A stretch of 64,000 nt of DNA from Callipepla californica brunnescens. Lineage: Eukaryota > Chordata > Aves > Galliformes > Odontophoridae. The position numbers were made by a program, and so were the translations under genes. Numbering within the stretch: position 1 is the stretch's first letter; the number at the start of each line of letters is the position of its first letter. Location of the stretch: the NCBI GenBank assembly GCA_023055505.1, contig JALIRH010000116.1, forward strand, positions 930,001-994,000, read 5' to 3'. This document shows positions 58,334-64,000 of the stretch, piece after piece. The notes under the pieces are model-generated. The model searched no databases and was not told the origin of the DNA. It worked only from the letters and a program-made list of their open reading frames with translations.

Positions 58334-61188
58334 TCTCTACAGTTTTATACAATATGTAATATGCAATGAAGTATATAATACATGATAAATATTATAATTA
58401 AATATTGTATACTCTACACCATGTAAATTTTATGTTGATTATATATCATATGATATAAATTATGTATAATATATATTTATTATATATTACATAAGCCTCT
58501 GACTACTACAAGTCCTGACAGGTCAACATAGTCATCAATATTTAAAATAAACATGCATATTTTATAATATTTTATGCATTTTTTTTATATTTTCAACAAA
58601 CTAGAGTTAAGAGTGTTAAAGACTATCAAATGACCATCAATAATTTAAATATCATTTGATAAAGGTCAAATGAGATTTAAGAAGAAAACAAATGGTGCTC
58701 CAAAATTTTGTACACAATGAATTTTACAAATATTATATGTATGTAAAGTACATATAATCCTCCTTTAGTTTTAGTACAGTTATTTGGAGAAAAAGCTAAG
58801 CAGCTTCCAACATCCTGGTGTGGTAGGAAACAAACGTTGTGGATCCAATCTGTTGCTCTCAGGTTACCCAGAAAAAATAGAGGAAAATCAGGTATCTTCA
58901 CAGAAAGATGACACACTAAAAGACAAATTGTAAACACACTCCTAATTCCTTCAGTAAAAGAAGTTTTAATAGAACAAAGAAGGCATTTCTTATTCTGAGA
59001 CCACGGGTTACAGCTGTTAAATGCTACTCACAAAAGTCTGTTATCAAAACTGACATGCTGGGTAATTTAATGAAATGTGATACTGTCACTATTTTTTTTT
59101 TTTTTTCAGTCAGTAATTACATGCTCTGCTCATTTTAAGATTTTCCTTTTGGCAATAGAGCCAAGAGGTGAATAGTGACTTTATTATTTCAGAGTGAGGA
59201 GCTGAGAGAATACAGCTCATTGACACACATTTTCTGATGTGTATTTGTTTGGGTTTTTTTAATCATTATACATATTCTTCTTCTATGTTTGTGAATTGCA
59301 GTAATATTCCAAAAGATCCTGAACAGACAAATAACCTCCAGACTAGGTCCATTTCAAAAAGATACAAGAAAGTTATGGAGCATCTTCAATTTATGAATAC
59401 CAAAGATATAAAAAAATCTCAGGGGGAGGGGGAGTATTTTTCTTATATTTCTCAGGTTTTGTTAATACTGTGAACGCTTCTTAATACTTCCATAAATCAA
59501 AAGTATGAGAAAAGTTTCCAGCCTGCTCAGTGTTTCTGCACAAAGAATATCTTCAAGTATTTTCACTATTAATTTTAGAGAATTCTTCTCTGAATATGTT
59601 TTCCATGCTGGTGACTGTTAATTTGCATTTTAAAGAATGAAACCTTACAAACTCATTGTATTTTGAAGACTCATCTGAGTTGCAGGATTTCCAAAGTGAC
59701 ATGTAAACTAACAAAGAGTAAAAAGGATGGATACGTCTTCACAGCTTATACTTTCTCTACATAATTGGTGTAGTTTAATTTTATGTATTAATGGTCATTG
59801 TTCATGGTTCACTATTATATGTTATGCAGTACATTGTATAAATGTAATTAAATCATAGCAACGAGAAATTCCAATGAAAAATTTGTCAAATACACTTATT
59901 TATTTATTTATTTCTGACAAAAGAGAGTTCTTTTTATTTATGCATGTATTTTATGTTGGAACTGTGATATATGAATCAGAATATCAGGAACTATATATAA
60001 AAATCTCTCTCTATATATACTATATATAAAATTCTTCATAAATATGAACACACTCAATTTAATAACCTCGACTATGATCCCACAAAATATTTATACTGAT
60101 TACATTGAATTTGTTATTTATTGCGTTCCACGGGATTAATACTTGGGAAAAATTAACATCAGCAGCAAAAGTTTTTTCTTCTTAGAAACCCCAGCATTAA
60201 TTCATGAAGTGTCTTCAATCTGATTAATGAATTCCCAAGGGACGTAGAAGTTGTTGGTTGTGGGAGTATTGATGCGATCATAGATCAGACCAAGGGAACC
60301 ATGCATAAATAATACAACCTTTGTCACAGACTTTTTAATCTCTGTTAGTTTCACAGAGCTAAATGAATGATCTGAATGGTATCTGCTTGAGTTGGTCACA
60401 CTAAACTAACAGAAGACAATATTAACTAAATATGTTTTAGAAATCATTGCCTAAGCTGATTCTCTTGACATTGCTAAATGACTGACATGTCATTAACATG
60501 AATTTGTCTCAAAGAGCTGTCACAGACTTGAGACCATACACACCTTCTGAGCAACAGAGAAACAAACAAACAAACAAAAAAACAAACACAGAAGCACACA
60601 ACTTCTCAGAAAACTATCAGAGTGAGCTTCACTCATTTTCCCAATCAAATAGCACATTAGATGCCACAGCAGCGTCAGTGACTCTCCAGTGTATTTCTCT
60701 GCCCCAGACATCTACACCTGCTGCAAACAGGTCCTGCACTGACTTATAATACTAACAAAGATGGAGTAATGATAAGACCAAATCCAGGGTGAAAAATAAA
60801 AAACAACAGCTGCTGCAGAAGGTGAGTGAACAGCTAGTAATCATATTGATGACATTACTAATTTATGTAGTTGAACATAAAATAGGAGTGAGGACTCATC
60901 TATCATCACTGAATCATCCATCATCTCCACGCTGTTCCAAGTAATGTGCAGGCTGTTAATAACTTCAGGTTTTTGTTGTTGTTGATTTTTTTATTATTAT
61001 TTTTAAGATTCAGAGAAAACAAACAGTTCATGGTGCAATGAATACTGAGATGTTTTAAGTGTTTATGTGTTTGGAATCTGTTAGTAAAGAAGCAGATTCA
61101 GCAAATAGAGAAATCAACTCTTATTTTCTTAAAATTCACAATAGAGACACATTCTACTTTTTTTTTTTTTTTTCCTGAAGTCATGTAG
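58334..61188. other. AT-rich sequence with TA-rich block and weak coding-like frames
   Basis: Starts with a strongly TA-rich block (about 58360-58500) full of short palindromes. Holds TTTA and CT/TA tracts near 59895 and 60003 and an AAAC tract at 60563-60589. The minus-strand frame at 60399-60202 (ends NFYVPWEFINQIEDTS) looks protein-like and follows an acceptor-like TTGTCTTCTGTTAG, but has no ATG and no recognised domain. Confidence 0.4.
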
Positions 61189-61491
61189 TTAATTATTCTG
61201 TAAGTCTATAAGTCCAGTAAAATGAAAACTAGGCATGTTTCCAAAGTGACATGCTTGAAGAACAGATGCCTGTGGAACTGCTGCTTCCAGCTTTGCATCA
61301 AGTAGTGCCAATAGCATTCTAGATCTTTCATCAGCTTGTGATATAATTTTCCCTTTTCTTTTGAGGCTTGAAAAATCTTGGCCTTTCAGTCTTAAGTATT
61401 GATCTGTTTGGGTTCTTTGTTCAGTATTTGCAAAACTTTTACACACAAAATTTAAAAAAATGTATAGAATTCTTAGGCAAGATTGCTTCAT
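61189..61491 (-). other. minus-strand open frame followed by an A-tract
   Basis: A 100-codon frame whose second half (KGKIISQADERSRMLLALLD then AKLEAAVPQASVLQA) reads like real protein. It stops at 61189, and about 14 bases further on (minus sense) comes an A18 run (61157-61174), the layout of a processed retrocopy. No AATAAA signal precedes the A run and no family is recognised. Chance remains the main alternative. Confidence 0.18.
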
Positions 61492-61678
61492 CTTGTTTCA
61501 AAAATATTTCATTATTTACACTGAAATATTTGAGTTCTGCACGGGAGCTTAAGTATCTGTTAATTTTGTTAGTTTTTGCATAGAACATGTTAATAGGAAG
61601 GCTTTCAGTCACTGAGTAATGTCAAGAAGTGAAAGTAACCAGATTAAACTATTTTCAGTACAACATTTTCTGAAAAAA

Positions 61679-61845
61679 GAACAGGCTGCCGCAAAAAGTG
61701 GTGGAGTCTCCTTCTCTGGAGACGTTCAAGACCAACCTGGACGCCTACCCACATAACCTGGTCTAGGGAGCCTGGTTTGGCAGGGAGTTGGACTCAATGA
61801 TCTCTAGAGGTCCCTTCTAACTTGTACAGTTCTGTGATTCTGTGA
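61679..61845 (+). mobile_element. CR1 LINE 3-prime end
   Basis: GAACAGGCTGCCGCAAAAAG, GGAGACGTTCAAGACCAACC, CCTGGACGCC, and GATCTCTAGAGGTCCCTTCT then the tail TTCTGTGATTCTGTGA. Relatively well preserved, about 167 bp. Confidence 0.95.
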
Positions 61846-64000
61846 AAATAAGAGGGACGCTGCTCCATATTAATGTAGAAGACTGTCACCAAGATAGATA
61901 CATCTGAACAAAATTTATATATCTGTCATACTGTGTGCAGATCTAGTCTCTCAGTTCTATAATGGAGTATATAGAGCTGTTGATCTTAGTCTAAAATAAA
62001 TGCTTCAGTTTGATCATCCATGTAGCTGACTAATCTCTATTAATTATATTATCCTTATCTCCTCTGTCTGTGGATACAAAGTCTCATTCAGGCATGTACA
62101 GATAGCGCAATTTAGAGTAAAATTTTACTCCAGATGATCAAGTTTATCAGGTGACACTGCTGATTCATATTTTCCCAAGGTAGAGAGAAATTTGGCAGTA
62201 TAGGCTTCGCCTTTGTGATATCATACTATCCCTACATGAGAACTGATTCTTTTTAGTAGATTTTGTCTACAGCTAACTCAAGGATATGACTGTCTCAAAG
62301 CATAGACCACAGTTTGTCTCAGGTTCCTGCTGAGACACACTGTTGTTGCCGTACAGTGTTTGTAGAGAGTTATTTTTCTTTCATGTCTTCTTTTACTTTT
62401 TTTTTTCTTTATTTCCTTTTGTTGTTTTTTTTTTAACTCCTGTGTGGACCTGAAAATATAGGCCAGGGACTGTCTTCCTGCATGATACAGATATGATTAA
62501 GTTTCGACCTGGAAGATACGGAAAACTGTTGACTTAGTAATGTTGAAGAAAAAATGGCACCAATTTAGGGATATCAGTTGGTTTGGAAAATCTGTTGTAA
62601 ATATGTATGTTTGTGATTTTTCTGTTACGTAACAAATAAAATCACTGTCATCTTGTAGTTGATGTTATTTATGTCAAGTTTTCTTCTGTTTTATTAAACA
62701 AATAGGTAAAAACTCATATCTAAATTGCTAAATAGTTTATTGCAGCATGATTCTGTAAGTGAAAAAAAGGGACAAATATTCTCCCACAAATCTTAAATTG
62801 ATTTTTAGCAGCTTATTATTAGCAAGAATTGCTTTATTTGTTGTTGTTGTTTTATTTGTTTGTTTGTTTGTTTTATTCTACTTATTAATTATTATTTTTT
62901 CAAACTATGATGAACTTGGAATTTTCCTACAGGTACCATGTTTAAGCAAATAGTTAACACATTTAATTTAATATAGTTGAACAGATTACATAGCAGCTGT
63001 AACAAGGCAATTTTTATTGTTCCTGGAGTAAGGAAGGAATGCACACAGTCAGAACATGCAGTGCTTTGATTGATGAGATTGTGTTGAAAATAATAGATTT
63101 TCATGAAAATTACTTTTCTGCAGTGTGATTCCCTGTCACCATTATCGATCCTCATTATGGAGGAAAAGTGTCACGAGGTATTTCTAACACTATAATTCTA
63201 TAGAAAGTCATAACAAGTAATTGTTTTTCTGTATGAATATATCTTCCTGAAACATATCCATTCCTTTTCCAGTCTAGTGTCTGATTATGAATTACCCCGC
63301 ACACCTGCACACAAGAATAACTGTGAAAAGACTCATCTTTTTTCTTCAGTGTTGGCTATTTGAAGATTGAGAGGGCAGAATGTAAAGTATGCAACTGTCT
63401 TTTGGCAGAATATAGAAGTCCAGAATACCCCCATCCAGATAAAATTGAACACAGTATAAGGCAGATCACAGAACTGGAAAAAAAATCTTTTGTTCATGCC
63501 ATGCTTTTGTTCCTCATTTTTAACTGTAGTGTCCAGTACCAAAGTTCTCTGTATTATCTAATACCTTGATTATAGACAGTAGCACATACATTATATTTAG
63601 AGGAAAACTGAGATTTCCTTATGTGTGCCAGATTTTTACTCTTCCTATCTTATTTTAGTTCTTCTCAGAGTTTGAGTCTGAGGTTGTTCCACGTGGATGG
63701 CCAGCTAAACTCTACCACACTGCTCTCATTCAACATTCTAAAGGAATAAGGGTGAAAATTCAATGAAAAGAGGCTCGAGGGTTTTTGTAATGACAGGGAG
63801 ATCACTCACCAATTACTGACACAAGAAAAGTATACTCAGTATAGGGAGATACATGCAATTCGTTGCCTGCTAATAACAGAGAAGCAGTGAGAAACAAAAG
63901 GAAAATTAAAAATTACTTTCCCCAATATCTTCTTCAACCCCCTGTTTCAGTGGCTGTGTTCTTAATGCTGACACTTCAGACTTCCTTACACATAACCAGG
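61846..64000. other. AT-rich sequence to the window end, no gene supported
   Basis: Contains T-rich tracts near 62395-62435 and a GTT/TTTG repeat at about 62840-62873. Opposed short frames at 63333-63569 shadow each other. No element recognised. Confidence 0.5.

Overview
The window looks like gene-poor nuclear DNA from a bird, most likely a galliform. The evidence is at least nine degraded CR1-type LINE copies whose frames read recognisable reverse-transcriptase or endonuclease pieces, mariner-type DNA transposon remnants resembling the chicken Galluhop family, avian-style solo LTRs, AT-rich background and many simple repeats. No operons, ribosome-binding sites, tRNA, rRNA or CRISPR structures were seen. 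No intact protein-coding gene can be supported. Nearly all open frames are short and chance-sized, lie inside mobile elements, or come from repeats whose units lack stop codons.

Layout. 0-7 kb: a 1.8 kb CR1 relic (+), an internally deleted CR1 (-) and a solo LTR (-). 7-15 kb: mostly unique AT-rich DNA with one exon-like segment near 13.7 kb and a small CR1 end. 15-19 kb: a CR1 (+), the first copy of a duplicated 1 kb segment, two mariner 5-prime ends (-), and a terminal-exon-like segment at 18.71-18.89 kb with a splice-acceptor-like start and a polyadenylation signal. 20.9-22 kb: a broken LTR pair. 22-37 kb: mostly unique sequence with CR1 and LTR scraps, a (CCCTTT)n array and a G-rich tract near 30.5 kb. 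37-43 kb: a CR1 split by a solo LTR with perfect 5-bp target duplications, a second LTR family, an internally deleted mariner with both ends, and another solo LTR with perfect target duplications. 43.9-46.5 kb: two CR1 pieces, a ~0.95 kb GGCAA-type minisatellite and a complementary pyrimidine block. 47-49.3 kb: the second copy of the 16.4 kb segment, split by two LTRs of different families. 49.5-64 kb: an ATCT microsatellite, a purine array, a CR1 split by an LTR, an LTR fragment, two CR1 3-prime ends and otherwise unique sequence.

One LTR family (TGTCATGG at one end, TTGACA at the other in the best copies) occurs about eight times in 64 kb, without recognisable internal retroviral genes, so these are solo LTRs or fragments. 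Because several sit inside datable hosts (CR1 copies, a paralogous segment), the window records an insertion order: CR1 and the duplication first, LTRs later.

The best leads for undescribed content are modest. They are a possible two-exon match on the + strand (13.69 and 18.71 kb, compatible phase), some protein-like minus-strand frames near 42-43 and 60-61.5 kb, and the GGCAA minisatellite with its facing complementary block. I did not find a convincing new biological system. All family names are from memory and could not be searched.
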